This document shows positions 1 to 8,212 of a stretch of 35,265 nucleotides of DNA, one piece after another (position 1 is the stretch's first letter; the number at the start of each line of letters is the position of its first letter). The stretch is from contig CAWWAC010000018.1 of NCBI GenBank assembly GCA_963934855.1, positions 1 to 35,265 of the forward strand. Direction: 5' to 3'. This DNA is from MAG-120531 sp963934855 (lineage in GTDB: Bacteria > Bacteroidota > Bacteroidia > Flavobacteriales > Flavobacteriaceae). The translations under genes were made by a program, and so were the position numbers. The notes below the pieces were generated by a model. The model had not been told where the DNA came from, did not search any database, and saw only the letters and a list, made by a program, of their open reading frames with translations.

Positions 1-93
1 GATAGTATCCATTAAAAACATAAATTAAAATATATGAGTTAAGCGTATTATTTTTGCAAATTAATTGATAACCTCAGCAATAAATTTTATATT

Positions 94-636
94 TTGGAGT
101 GGAAACTATTAGCAGATAACCTGACCAACCCCTCCTTATTATTTTTCTGTCTTGGCCTTTTAGCGGTCCAATTAAAAAGTGATCTAAAAATTCCCGCTAA
201 TTCCTCCAAATTTATTACCCTATACCTCTTATTTTCCATTGGTTTTAGAGGGGGCCAAGAACTCTCCCATAGCGTTATTGAAACAGAAGTGATTTGAACC
301 CTAGTGGTGGCCATTCTTTTATCCTTAATTATTCCCATATACTGCTTTTTTATAGTAAAGAAAAAGCTAGGAGTAGAAAACGCAGGGGCTATTGCCGCTG
401 CATACGGATCTGTGAGTGCTGCTTTAAGCCCAGAAGACGGCAACAGACCGCTGTTAACTGTACTAGCGGCGAGTGCCTCTTATATTGCTGTTCCTGCCGC
501 TATGAAATTAGCAGCACCTAAGGCCAATGCTGGTTTATACATTCCAATGGCGCTGGCCATTACTTTTCCTATGAACATTATATTTGGTATTCCCTGGTAT
601 TTGTACGTCATTCATCAGCTTCCTTTTTGGTTCTAA
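94..636 (+). pseudogene. Broken SbtA-type sodium-dependent bicarbonate transporter (DUF897)
   Basis: One reading frame gives two pieces of the same membrane protein separated by an in-frame TGA at 295-297. The first piece begins at a TTG (94) and carries hydrophobic segments with the GFRGGQEL stretch typical of the N-terminal half of SbtA/DUF897 proteins. The second (from 298) runs through GAIAAAYGSVSAA and then directly into EDGNRPLLTVLAASASYIAVPAAMKL, which in intact relatives belongs to the C-terminal half. The joined product is only about 180 residues, whereas the family usually has 310-370, so the middle membrane segments and central loop appear to be deleted as well. Two independent lesions make a functional transporter unlikely. 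Family assignment rests on recognised motifs; loss of function is inferred. Confidence 0.72.
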
Positions 637-728
637 ATAAGTAGGAGTCATATCCTTTTATACCCAAATTTATAGAGTGCTTTTCAATAAGTTTTAGTAG
701 CTTGTTGAAAATTTTCTATTATAAAATT

Positions 729-1697
729 ATGAGTTATTTAGAGGTTACCAAAGACGTATACAGAGCGGCCGCTTTAACCCCAGATGTGGGTCTTTGCTGC
801 ACCACCACCCCTATTTGGCAGTTTCCAGGTTTAAAGGTTCCCACCATCATGCAGGAAATGAATTACGGTTGCGGCAGTACGGTACACCCTAGAGATTTAG
901 TGAACAACCCTAAAATAGCCTATGTGGGTGTTGGAGGTGGCATGGAGCTGCTGCAGTTTGCTTATTTTTCTAGACAAAAAGGCGGCGTGATAGGGATAGA
1001 TGTGGTAGATGAAATGTTAGAAGCATCGGCCAGCAATTTTAAAATTGCTGAGGCCCAAAACGATTGGTTTAAAAGTGATTTTATAGCCCTTAAAAAGGGC
1101 GATGCCCTAAAGCTGCCTATTGCAGACAATTCTATAGACGTAGCCGCACAAAACTGTTTGTTTAATATTTTTAAAATGGAGGAGTTAAAAAAGGCGCTTC
1201 AGGAGATGTATAGAATTTTAAAGCCTCACGGCAGGTTGGTGATGAGTGACCCCACCTGTGAGCAGCCTATGAATGAGACGCTTAGAAATGACGATCGCCT
1301 AAGAGCGCTTTGTCTCTCTGGGTCTATTCCTTTAAATGATTATATAAAAATGCTGACAGATGTTGGCTTTGGCACTATTGAAATTAGAGCCAGGAGGCCC
1401 TATAGAATTTTAGATAGTGCGCATTATGCCACTGAAGAAAATATTTTTATTGAAAGTGTAGAAGTATGCGCCATTAAAGACCCTATACAGGCAGACGGCC
1501 CCTGCGTATTTACTGGAAAATCTGCTATTTACTTTGGTTCAGAATCTTATTTTGATGACCATAACGGGCATACACTTTTGCAAAATCAGCCTCTTTCTGT
1601 TTGTGATAAAACGGCGGGTGCACTAGAATTGTTAGGTAGAAAAGATATTTTTGTTAGTGCGTCTACCTTTCATTATGACGGTGGCGGTTGTTGTTAA
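729..1697 (+). CDS. arsM: Arsenite S-adenosylmethionine methyltransferase, arsenosugar-type ArsM
   Basis: A 322-residue SAM-dependent methyltransferase. The Rossmann motif I is VGVGGGMELL (about residues 66-75), followed by the acidic GVIGIDVVDEM strand. The cysteines needed to bind As(III) are present: the LCCTTTP pair (C23, C24), YGCGST (C48) and NCLFN (C143). The protein ends in a GGGCC tail, as I recall for ArsM proteins of the arsenosugar pathway. In that pathway ArsM methylates arsenite to dimethylarsenite, which the radical-SAM enzyme ArsS then adenosylates. ArsS is not visible here. I chose the ATG at 729 (MSYLEVTKDVY) over an upstream in-frame TTG at 702 because this matches the usual N terminus. 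Cytoplasmic; no signal peptide. The family call is firm; the arsenosugar role is inferred from the cysteine pattern and tail. Confidence 0.85.
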   Translation: MSYLEVTKDVYRAAALTPDVGLCCTTTPIWQFPGLKVPTIMQEMNYGCGSTVHPRDLVNNPKIAYVGVGGGMELLQFAYFSRQKGGVIGIDVVDEMLEASASNFKIAEAQNDWFKSDFIALKKGDALKLPIADNSIDVAAQNCLFNIFKMEELKKALQEMYRILKPHGRLVMSDPTCEQPMNETLRNDDRLRALCLSGSIPLNDYIKMLTDVGFGTIEIRARRPYRILDSAHYATEENIFIESVEVCAIKDPIQADGPCVFTGKSAIYFGSESYFDDHNGHTLLQNQPLSVCDKTAGALELLGRKDIFVSASTFHYDGGGCC

Positions 1698-1714
1698 CCC
1701 TTAAAAAAAATTAA

Positions 1715-2830
1715 ATGAAAAAACTAATTTTAATACTAATGCTGTTGCCTATGGTGGCGTTTGGACAAGATAAAAAAGAAGATGACAACCAAGTACTGGT
1801 ACATCTGGTGTTTGTGAAGTTTAAAGAAAACGTATCTGTTGAAAAATTTAAGGATATTGCCTATGAGTACTTAGTGCCCATTGCTGGAGTGCAGGATTTT
1901 CAGTTTTCTGAAAATGTGTCTCCAGAGGGTTATGATAGGGGTTTTTTACACGCTTTTTCTATGAGTTTTAAGACTCAAGAAGATAGAGACAAGGGCTATT
2001 TACCTCACCCCAAGCATGTAGAATTTGGCGCTAAATATTGGAATGAGTACGTGGCAGACTGGATGGTCTACGATTATTGGAAAGAAGCCCCTACACTAAA
2101 AGAAAACCCTTATGAATTGGTATGGGCAGACGAGTTTGACAAAGAGGGCCTTCCAGATCCAGATAAGTGGTTTTTAGAAACCTTTGCTCCTGAGAATGGG
2201 AGTTGGTATAACAATGAATTACAGCACTATACAGATAGAATTGACAACGCTACTGTGAGTGATGGAACTTTAAAGATTATTGCTAAAAAAGAACTTTTTG
2301 AATCTTCTGGAAGTACAAAAGAGTTTACCTCTGCCAGGTTTAATTCCAAGCTACATTTCACCTATGGGAAAGTGGAAGTAAGAGCCAAATTACCCAGAAC
2401 CCAAGGCACATGGCCAGCCATATGGGCATTAGGCACTAATTTACCAGAGGTAGGTTGGCCTGTTTGCGGGGAAATTGATATTATGGAGCAGCTTTTTGAA
2501 AACCACCTCATGGTTCAGTCAGCCATACACGTGGGTGGGCGTTATGGAGATGATCCTGCCTTAAAGCAACTAACAGTGACAGATGTCACTGAGAATTTCC
2601 ATGTGTACGGAATGGTTTGGACAGAGCAAAAAATAGACTTTACCGTAGATGGGGATGTGTTTTTCACCTACCAGCCAGAGAATAGGAGCAATGATTTCTG
2701 GCCCTTTTATAAAGACCAATACTTGCTTTTAAATGTAGCTGTAGGGGGGAGTTTAGGAGGCGCTGTAGATCCAAATTTCACTCAAGACCAGATGGAAGTA
2801 GATTATGTGAGGGTTTATCAAAAGAAATAA
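1715..2830 (+). CDS. Secreted Dabb-GH16 fusion protein, probable beta-1,3-glucanase (laminarinase-like)
   Basis: A 371-residue exported protein with a signal peptide (residues 1-18, ending FGQ). Residues about 26-123 read as a Dabb (stress-responsive alpha/beta barrel) domain: it begins VLVHLVFVKFKENV, has PHPKHVEF in the middle and ends VADWMVYDYW. Residues about 132-371 are a glycoside hydrolase family 16 domain. The catalytic signature GEIDIME gives nucleophile E253, helper D255 and acid/base E258, and flanking tryptophans lie in TWPAIWALG and WYNNELQHY. GH16 members of this shape usually cleave beta-1,3-glucans such as laminarin, but the exact substrate cannot be read from sequence. The gene starts 17 bases after arsM and may share its transcript. 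A Dabb domain in front of GH16 is unusual. Confidence 0.88.
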   Translation: MKKLILILMLLPMVAFGQDKKEDDNQVLVHLVFVKFKENVSVEKFKDIAYEYLVPIAGVQDFQFSENVSPEGYDRGFLHAFSMSFKTQEDRDKGYLPHPKHVEFGAKYWNEYVADWMVYDYWKEAPTLKENPYELVWADEFDKEGLPDPDKWFLETFAPENGSWYNNELQHYTDRIDNATVSDGTLKIIAKKELFESSGSTKEFTSARFNSKLHFTYGKVEVRAKLPRTQGTWPAIWALGTNLPEVGWPVCGEIDIMEQLFENHLMVQSAIHVGGRYGDDPALKQLTVTDVTENFHVYGMVWTEQKIDFTVDGDVFFTYQPENRSNDFWPFYKDQYLLLNVAVGGSLGGAVDPNFTQDQMEVDYVRVYQKK

Positions 2831-2899
2831 ACAGCTGTTTATGGATGTTTTTTTTGTAACTTTACGCCCTTAAAATGTTACAAAATTTAAGTTATATTC

Positions 2900-4510
2900 A
2901 TGCCTGTTCCAGATAAAATCACCGCATTTTTAAAGCAAGAGGGAATTCAAAGCACCCAAGTAAAGTATCAACTAAGCGCAGCGCAGCTTCATGAAATAAG
3001 TCTTCAGAAAAAGATGGGGGTAGAAGCCTCTTCTGGCGCTTTGGCTGTTCACACAGGCACCTTTACAGGACGTTCTCCATTAGACCGGTTTATTGTAAAG
3101 GATTCCATTACGCAGGACCAAGTGTGGTGGGGAGATATTAATATTCCCTTTGATTCTGGTAAATTTGACGCGCTTCAAAAGAAAGTAGGAGCCTACCTAA
3201 GTGATAAAGAAATATATGTGCGTGATAGTTACGCCTGTGCAGATTCCAATTATAAAACCAATATCAGGGTAGTGACAGAGTACCCTTGGTCCAATCAATT
3301 TGCCTATAATATGTTTTTGCGTCCAACAGATTTGGATCTTAAAACTTTTACGGTGGAATGGACCGTTATAAATGCACCTGGTTTTATGGCAGACCCTGTT
3401 TTAGACGGGACCAGACAAGCCAACTTTGCTATTTTAAATTTCACTAAAAAAGTAGCTCTTATTGGGGGAACTGGGTATACGGGAGAGATTAAAAAAGGAA
3501 TTTTTTCTGCCTTAAACTTTATATTGCCTACTCAAAAAAACACCCTGCCCATGCACTGCTCAGCCAATGTTGGGAAAGACGGAGATACTGCTATTTTCTT
3601 TGGACTTTCAGGTACAGGAAAGACCACGCTTTCTGCAGATCCAGATAGAAAACTCATTGGAGATGACGAGCATGGATGGACCTCTGAAAATACGATTTTT
3701 AATTTTGAAGGAGGCTGTTATGCCAAGGTGATTAACCTTTCTGAAGAGAATGAACCTGAAATTTACGGCGCTATTAAAAAAGGGGCTATTTTAGAGAATG
3801 TCACTTTAGATGTAGCAGGGAATGTGGATTATTCAGACATTTCAATCACACAAAATACTAGGGTAAGCTACCCTATAGAGCATATAGAGAATATTCAAAC
3901 ACCTTCTATTGGGGAACACCCAAAACATATTTTCTTTTTAACTGCAGATGCCTTTGGGGTATTGCCTCCAATTTCTAAATTAACCCCCAGCCAAGCAGCC
4001 TATCATTTTATGTCTGGCTATACGGCTAAGGTAGCGGGAACAGAGGCTGGCATTGTTGAGCCAACTCCTAATTTTTCTGCCTGTTTTGGCGCTCCTTTTA
4101 TGCCCTTGCACCCTGTAAAATATGCAGAAATGCTGAGCCTTAAAATGAAAGAGGCGGGCGTACATGTTTGGCTAGTGAATACAGGTTGGACTGGAGGCCC
4201 TTATGGAATTGGAACCAGAATGAAATTAAAATACACCCGCGCAATGATTAGCGCAGTTCTCAATGGAGATTTAGGCTTATACAATTCTGACCAATATCAC
4301 ATTCACTCTGTTTTTGGGGTGGCCCAGCCCCGTGAGTGTCCTGGAGTTCCTAGTGACATTTTAAGTCCTAGAACTACTTGGAACGATGATAAAAAGTACT
4401 ATGACACTGCCTTTAAATTAGCCAACGCTTTTAGAGTAAATTTTAAGAAATTTGAGGCTCACGCTAATGAAGAAATTAGAAGGGGCGGGCCACAGCGTTA
4501 TGGGTATTAA
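2900..4510 (+). CDS. pckA: Phosphoenolpyruvate carboxykinase (ATP)
   Basis: A 536-residue cytoplasmic enzyme that converts oxaloacetate plus ATP to PEP plus CO2, the first committed step of gluconeogenesis. Length matches the ATP-dependent family. Visible sites are the substrate-binding TGRSPLDRF (R58), the kinase-1a P-loop GLSGTGKTT (residues 235-243, K241), the kinase-2 motif LIGDDEHGW (252-260, D255/D256 for metal) and the later GWTGGPYG loop. A weak Bacteroidota-like -7 element (TAACTTTA, 2857-2864) lies about 36 bases upstream of the start. The 3' end overlaps the convergent isomerase-like gene by 4 bases. No damage is seen. Confidence 0.97.
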   Translation: MPVPDKITAFLKQEGIQSTQVKYQLSAAQLHEISLQKKMGVEASSGALAVHTGTFTGRSPLDRFIVKDSITQDQVWWGDINIPFDSGKFDALQKKVGAYLSDKEIYVRDSYACADSNYKTNIRVVTEYPWSNQFAYNMFLRPTDLDLKTFTVEWTVINAPGFMADPVLDGTRQANFAILNFTKKVALIGGTGYTGEIKKGIFSALNFILPTQKNTLPMHCSANVGKDGDTAIFFGLSGTGKTTLSADPDRKLIGDDEHGWTSENTIFNFEGGCYAKVINLSEENEPEIYGAIKKGAILENVTLDVAGNVDYSDISITQNTRVSYPIEHIENIQTPSIGEHPKHIFFLTADAFGVLPPISKLTPSQAAYHFMSGYTAKVAGTEAGIVEPTPNFSACFGAPFMPLHPVKYAEMLSLKMKEAGVHVWLVNTGWTGGPYGIGTRMKLKYTRAMISAVLNGDLGLYNSDQYHIHSVFGVAQPRECPGVPSDILSPRTTWNDDKKYYDTAFKLANAFRVNFKKFEAHANEEIRRGGPQRYGY

Positions 4511-5400
4511 ATAAGTTCCTCAATATTAGCCTTAAAGAATGTAGCAGAATCAGCTACGCTTTTCATTGAGTTTTGCGCAAAATTACCTCCTTGTTCTATG
4601 TAGTAACGCTCAAGACCAGCTGTTTTAGGGTCTGGTAGTATTTGGGTGTAATCTATAGAACCATTTCCAAGCTCTGTATAGTCTCTAGAGACTTTGTCCA
4701 TGTCTTTTATATGCCAAAGCGGGAACCTTCCAGGCGCCTGAGCAATGAGATCCTTTGGGCTGATCACTCCAGCATGCATGACCCAATAAAAATCTACTTC
4801 AATTTTTACATAGTTGGGGTTAGTCTCTTCTAAAATCCAATCCATACCAGTTTTTCCTCCATAGCTGTCAAAATCGTATCCAAAATTGTGGTAGCAAAAG
4901 CCCAATCCTGCCTCTGTAATTTGCTTTCCTATTTTGTTTAGTTTTTCTACTAAAAGGGTATAGCCGGCTACATTTCTATAAGCTTCATCTAATTTTGGCC
5001 AAGTAATATAGGAGTCTCCTAGTGCTTTAGCTCCTTCAATACAAGAATCCACATAACGCGCTAGCTGGGAGTCTGTTGCGTTCATAAGACTTTGTATTCC
5101 GTAGTGTCCAGTATAGGTTGTGAGCGCTAGATCTGTTAAAATGTTTTTAAAGTCTGTGGGCGAATATCCGTAGTAGCTTTTCTTTTCAACGTCATAGCCA
5201 TAGGTTTCAAAATCTGTATAGCCCATGGTTTTTAATTTCTTTAAAGTATCTATAGGATCTTTGGCCATAAAATCCCTTACTGTAAATAACTGAAGGCCTA
5301 AGGGGCGGGTATATTCCTTTAGGCTAAAATTAGATCCTAAAGGAATAAATGACAATGCAGCCATAGCACTAGTTTGTTTAATAAAGGCAATTCTTTTCAT
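4507..5400 (-). CDS. Exported sugar-phosphate isomerase/epimerase-like TIM-barrel protein
   Basis: A 297-residue protein of the xylose-isomerase-like/AP-endonuclease-2 TIM-barrel superfamily. The N terminus, MKRIAFIKQTSAMAALSF, looks like an export signal, and the mature part begins near residue 28. Barrel signatures include LGLQLFTVRD (strand 1), the HYG segment after ALTTYTG, CYHNFGYDF, KIEVDFYWV and LWHIKDMD, which supply the His, Glu and Asp metal ligands expected of this fold. Related exported proteins in Bacteroidota are annotated as sugar-phosphate isomerases/epimerases, but their substrates are mostly unknown. The gene is convergent with pckA (4-base overlap) and stands alone on its strand. 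The fold is clear; the reaction is not. Confidence 0.85.
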   Translation of the reverse strand: MKRIAFIKQTSAMAALSFIPLGSNFSLKEYTRPLGLQLFTVRDFMAKDPIDTLKKLKTMGYTDFETYGYDVEKKSYYGYSPTDFKNILTDLALTTYTGHYGIQSLMNATDSQLARYVDSCIEGAKALGDSYITWPKLDEAYRNVAGYTLLVEKLNKIGKQITEAGLGFCYHNFGYDFDSYGGKTGMDWILEETNPNYVKIEVDFYWVMHAGVISPKDLIAQAPGRFPLWHIKDMDKVSRDYTELGNGSIDYTQILPDPKTAGLERYYIEQGGNFAQNSMKSVADSATFFKANIEELI

Positions 5401-5441
5401 GGGTGTAGTAATTAACTCTTTAAATATACTACATTTTTATT

Positions 5442-5573
5442 CTAGAGAGGTTTAGGATTTTTGCAGCCATGCTATTAGGCGTATGCCTGGGGTATTTTAT
5501 TCCAGAGTATATAGCGGGCCTAATTTTTTTAGGGAAGGTGTCATTTTGGTTTAAAAAGAAGTACTTTAAATAG
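5442..5573 (+). pseudogene. Possible N-terminal remnant of a membrane transporter
   Basis: A short open stretch reads LERFRIFAAMLLGVCLGYFI, followed by PEYIAGLIFLGKVSFWFKKK, and stops at TAG. An ATG lies at 5469, which would give only 34 residues. The pattern of a hydrophobic helix ending in LGYFIPE, then a second helix, resembles the start of secondary transporters such as the dicarboxylate:cation symporters or ACR3, but it is too short to assign. No matching remainder is visible before the next gene at 5643. It could equally be a small one- or two-helix membrane protein. Confidence 0.3.
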
Positions 5574-5642
5574 AACCATTCTAATGTTTAAAAACAGCTT
5601 CTAAACCAGTCTTTTGTTTACTTTTAAGACTTAAAATTACCC

Positions 5643-6218
5643 ATGAATATAGACAAAGACCTTTTAAAAAGAGCCCAAGAAAAATGTGAATGCTGTGGAT
5701 CATCAGAGTCCTTAGCTGCATATGAATTACCAGCATCGCCCACTAGTGGGATAGAAGCCAGCTTAGTGCTTTGCTCTAAGTGCCTCTTAGAGTTAGACGC
5801 AGAAGAGCGAGACGCTAACCATTGGCGCTGTTTAAATGACGCCATGTGGAGTGAGCTTCACGCTTTGCAAGTATTGGCATGGAGAATGTTACACCGATTA
5901 AAACCTTTTGGGTGGTCACAGGAATTGCTAGATATGATGTATTTAGATGAAGACACCCTGGCCTGGGCCGCGGCTGCTGGAGACGGAGCAGACAAATCAG
6001 ATGCTGTTATTCACAGAGATGTCAATGGGGTTATTTTAGCGCCTGGAGATGCTGTGGTGCTCATTAAAGATTTAAAAGTAAAAGGAAGCAGTATGGTGGC
6101 CAAGCAGGGAACTGCAGTAAGGCGTATTTCTTTAGATCCTGAAAATGCTACTTATATTGAAGGGAAAGTAGCGGGACAAACCATAGTTATTATTACGGAG
6201 TACGTAAAAAAACTCTAA
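5643..6218 (+). CDS. PhnA/YjdM family zinc-ribbon protein
   Basis: A 191-residue protein related to E. coli PhnA (YjdM). An N-terminal zinc ribbon is formed by C15/C18 (in CECCG) and C44/C47 (in LCSKC). The C-terminal PhnA domain starts around HRDVNGVILAPGDAVVLIKD (residues 126-145) and continues through KVKGSSMVAKQGTAVRRI. The middle section is tryptophan-rich (NHWRCLNDAMWSELHALQVL). Despite the name, this family is not a phosphonate hydrolase and its biochemical role is unsettled. No phosphonate genes are nearby. Cytoplasmic and monocistronic. Confidence 0.88.
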   Translation: MNIDKDLLKRAQEKCECCGSSESLAAYELPASPTSGIEASLVLCSKCLLELDAEERDANHWRCLNDAMWSELHALQVLAWRMLHRLKPFGWSQELLDMMYLDEDTLAWAAAAGDGADKSDAVIHRDVNGVILAPGDAVVLIKDLKVKGSSMVAKQGTAVRRISLDPENATYIEGKVAGQTIVIITEYVKKL

Positions 6219-6339
6219 GGTACTTTTTGCCTTTTTATATAGGGCGTATGGCTTTAGTGAGACTCACAGTAGCAAAATAATTTATTTGCAGGTTTTTTGC
6301 CTTCAATTCATTATATTTAAATTCATTTAAACCAACCGT

Positions 6340-7944
6340 ATGAAAACGATCACGCATTGGAATTTTAAAATTTTATTTTTGCCTTTTTTATTGATAGGAC
6401 TGTCTTTATCTGCTCAAAAAGCTAATAAAATCCATGATATAGAATTGCTTAAAGAAAAATCTGCCCTCTGGGTAGAAGACAATAGCAAGCTCAGTCAGGT
6501 AATGGTAGATAAAATTTTTAGTTTTTCTGAGTTGGGTTTTCAAGAAGAAGCGTCCTCCAAGTACCTTACTGATTTGCTAAAAAAGAAAGGTTTTGACATT
6601 CAATATGGAGTTTCTGGTATTCCCACAGCATGGTTTGCTACTTGGTCTAATGGGGAAGGACCAGTGATTGCCCTTGGAAGTGATGTAGACTGTATTCCAA
6701 AAGCTTCACAATATCCTGGTGTGGCTTATCACAAGCCTATTGTAGACGGAGCTCCTGGTCATGGTGAAGGACATAATGCAGGTATTCCTCTCAACATTTC
6801 AGCTGCTTTTTCTGTACAAGAAATCATGAAAAAAGAAGGGGTAGGGGGCACTTTAATATTATGGCCTGGAATAGCAGAGGAGCTAGTAGCCGCTAAAGCC
6901 TGGTTTACAAGAGATGGAATGTTTAAAAATATAGACCTTTGTATTTTTACCCACGTAAGCAGCAATATGGCTGTTTCATGGGGACAGTCTTCAGGTACCG
7001 GTTTAATTTCTGTAGCCTACACTTTTGATGGAGAAGCCGCGCACGCTGCTGGAGCTCCTTGGAGAGGAAAAAGTGCTTTAGATGCAGCAGAACTTATGAA
7101 TGTGGGATGGAACTATAAAAGGGAACATTTAGACCCTCTTAAACGCTCTCACTCTATTTTTACAGATGGAGGTGACCAGCCAAATGTAGTCCCTTCAAAG
7201 GCTACTATTTGGTATTATTTTAGAGATGTCACCTATAAGGGAATCATGGAAATGTATGAGATTGGCAATAATATAGCTCAGGGTGCCGCCCTTATGACAG
7301 ACACCAAAGTGAGCTCCCAAATACTGGGAACTGCCTGGCCTAGACATTTTAATAAAGTGATTGCAGAGACTATGAATCAGAACATTCAGAAAATTGGATT
7401 GCCACAATGGTCAGAGGCAGATCAAACCCTAGCCAAAGCAGTACAAAAAGAAGTGAAATCTAGTAAATTAGAAGGATTAGACAAGGAATTAGAAGGATTA
7501 ATACCTCCTGTAGAAAAACCAGTAAGTGGTGGGAGTGACGATATTGGTGATGTTTCATGGACGGTACCTACAGTGACTTTAAGGTTTCCTTCAAACATAC
7601 CGGGTCTTCAGGGACATCATTGGAGCAACGCCATTGCAATGGCCACTCCAATAGCACATAAAGGAGTTACTGCAGGAGCTAAGGTGGTTGCGATGACTGT
7701 GTTAGATTTTCTTTTAAAGCCAGAATTAGTTGAAGCTTCATGGAAGTATTTTAATGAAGTTCAAACGGCAGAAACACAGTATACACCTATGATTAGCAAG
7801 GAAGATATGCCTCCTATATATTTGAATAAAGACATTATGAGTCAATACAAAGAGGCTTTAGAACCTTTTTATTACAATGAAAAAAAGTACGACAGTTATT
7901 TAGAGCAGTTAGGAGTGTCTTATCCCACTTTAAAGAAAGAATAA
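6340..7944 (+). CDS. Secreted M20-family amidohydrolase (AbgB-like)
   Basis: A 534-residue protein with a signal peptide (residues about 1-25, ending LSAQ). M20 metallopeptidase motifs are visible in order: ALGSDVDCIP (111-120), the metal-site loop PGHGEGHNAG (139-148), GIAEELVAAKAW (177-188), the dimerisation-domain AAHAAGAPWRGKSALDA, and the C-terminal GGSDDIGDVSWTVPT. Relatives include the p-aminobenzoyl-glutamate hydrolase B subunit and other amide-cleaving enzymes. The metal loop has Glu143 where many M20D enzymes have a metal-binding Cys (GHGCGHN). Substrate cannot be deduced; periplasmic location is inferred from the signal peptide. Monocistronic, convergent with katG. Confidence 0.9.
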   Translation: MKTITHWNFKILFLPFLLIGLSLSAQKANKIHDIELLKEKSALWVEDNSKLSQVMVDKIFSFSELGFQEEASSKYLTDLLKKKGFDIQYGVSGIPTAWFATWSNGEGPVIALGSDVDCIPKASQYPGVAYHKPIVDGAPGHGEGHNAGIPLNISAAFSVQEIMKKEGVGGTLILWPGIAEELVAAKAWFTRDGMFKNIDLCIFTHVSSNMAVSWGQSSGTGLISVAYTFDGEAAHAAGAPWRGKSALDAAELMNVGWNYKREHLDPLKRSHSIFTDGGDQPNVVPSKATIWYYFRDVTYKGIMEMYEIGNNIAQGAALMTDTKVSSQILGTAWPRHFNKVIAETMNQNIQKIGLPQWSEADQTLAKAVQKEVKSSKLEGLDKELEGLIPPVEKPVSGGSDDIGDVSWTVPTVTLRFPSNIPGLQGHHWSNAIAMATPIAHKGVTAGAKVVAMTVLDFLLKPELVEASWKYFNEVQTAETQYTPMISKEDMPPIYLNKDIMSQYKEALEPFYYNEKKYDSYLEQLGVSYPTLKKE

Positions 7945-7986
7945 ATAACTATTTCTAAAACTCTTTTTAGAGACTAGTTTAATTAA

Positions 7987-8126
7987 TTAGTGAGGTCTCT
8001 TAATAATGGACTCTATACTAGAAAGTGAGACCCCTTTTCTAAGGCTTTGCAAATTTGCGGGCGCCAGAAAGTTTGAAACCCAGACAGTGAGTAGTTGGGT
8101 GTCTTCTTTTTTCTTTGTAAATATAA
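7987..8126 (-). pseudogene. Possible C-terminal remnant of an unidentified protein
   Basis: In the 268-base gap between the amidohydrolase and katG genes, the minus strand is open for about 45 codons, ending at the stop at 7987-7989. It reads LLTVWVSNFLAPANLQSLRK followed by GVSLSSIESIIKRPH. The composition looks protein-like, but there is no start codon and I recognise no family. The upstream end runs into the hairpin at 8127-8162. Low confidence: it may be chance. Confidence 0.15.
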
Positions 8127-8162
8127 ATACCCCCTAGATTGTATTAAATACAAAGGGGGTAT
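8127..8162. terminator. Hairpin between convergent genes, likely bidirectional terminator
   Basis: ATACCCCC (8127-8134) pairs with GGGGGTAT (8155-8162), and inside it TTGTATT pairs with AATACAA around a one-base centre, so nearly the whole element can fold. It sits between the plus-strand amidohydrolase gene and the minus-strand katG gene, about 50 bases past the katG stop codon. T-tracts next to the stem are short, so it may act as an intrinsic terminator or an mRNA-end stabiliser. Confidence 0.6.
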
Positions 8163-8212
8163 AGAAGAGTTTTTCATTTAAATAGACTTGTAAACAACCT
8201 ACAAATCATATA

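Noticed and set aside
87..443. 118-codon minus-strand frame across the SbtA-type pseudogene.
   Set aside because: The plus strand shows recognisable family motifs; this frame does not.
7994..8032. GGTCTC...GAGACC inverted repeat as terminator of the amidohydrolase gene.
   Set aside because: A 6-base stem with a 27-base loop is weak; the hairpin at 8127-8162 is a better candidate.
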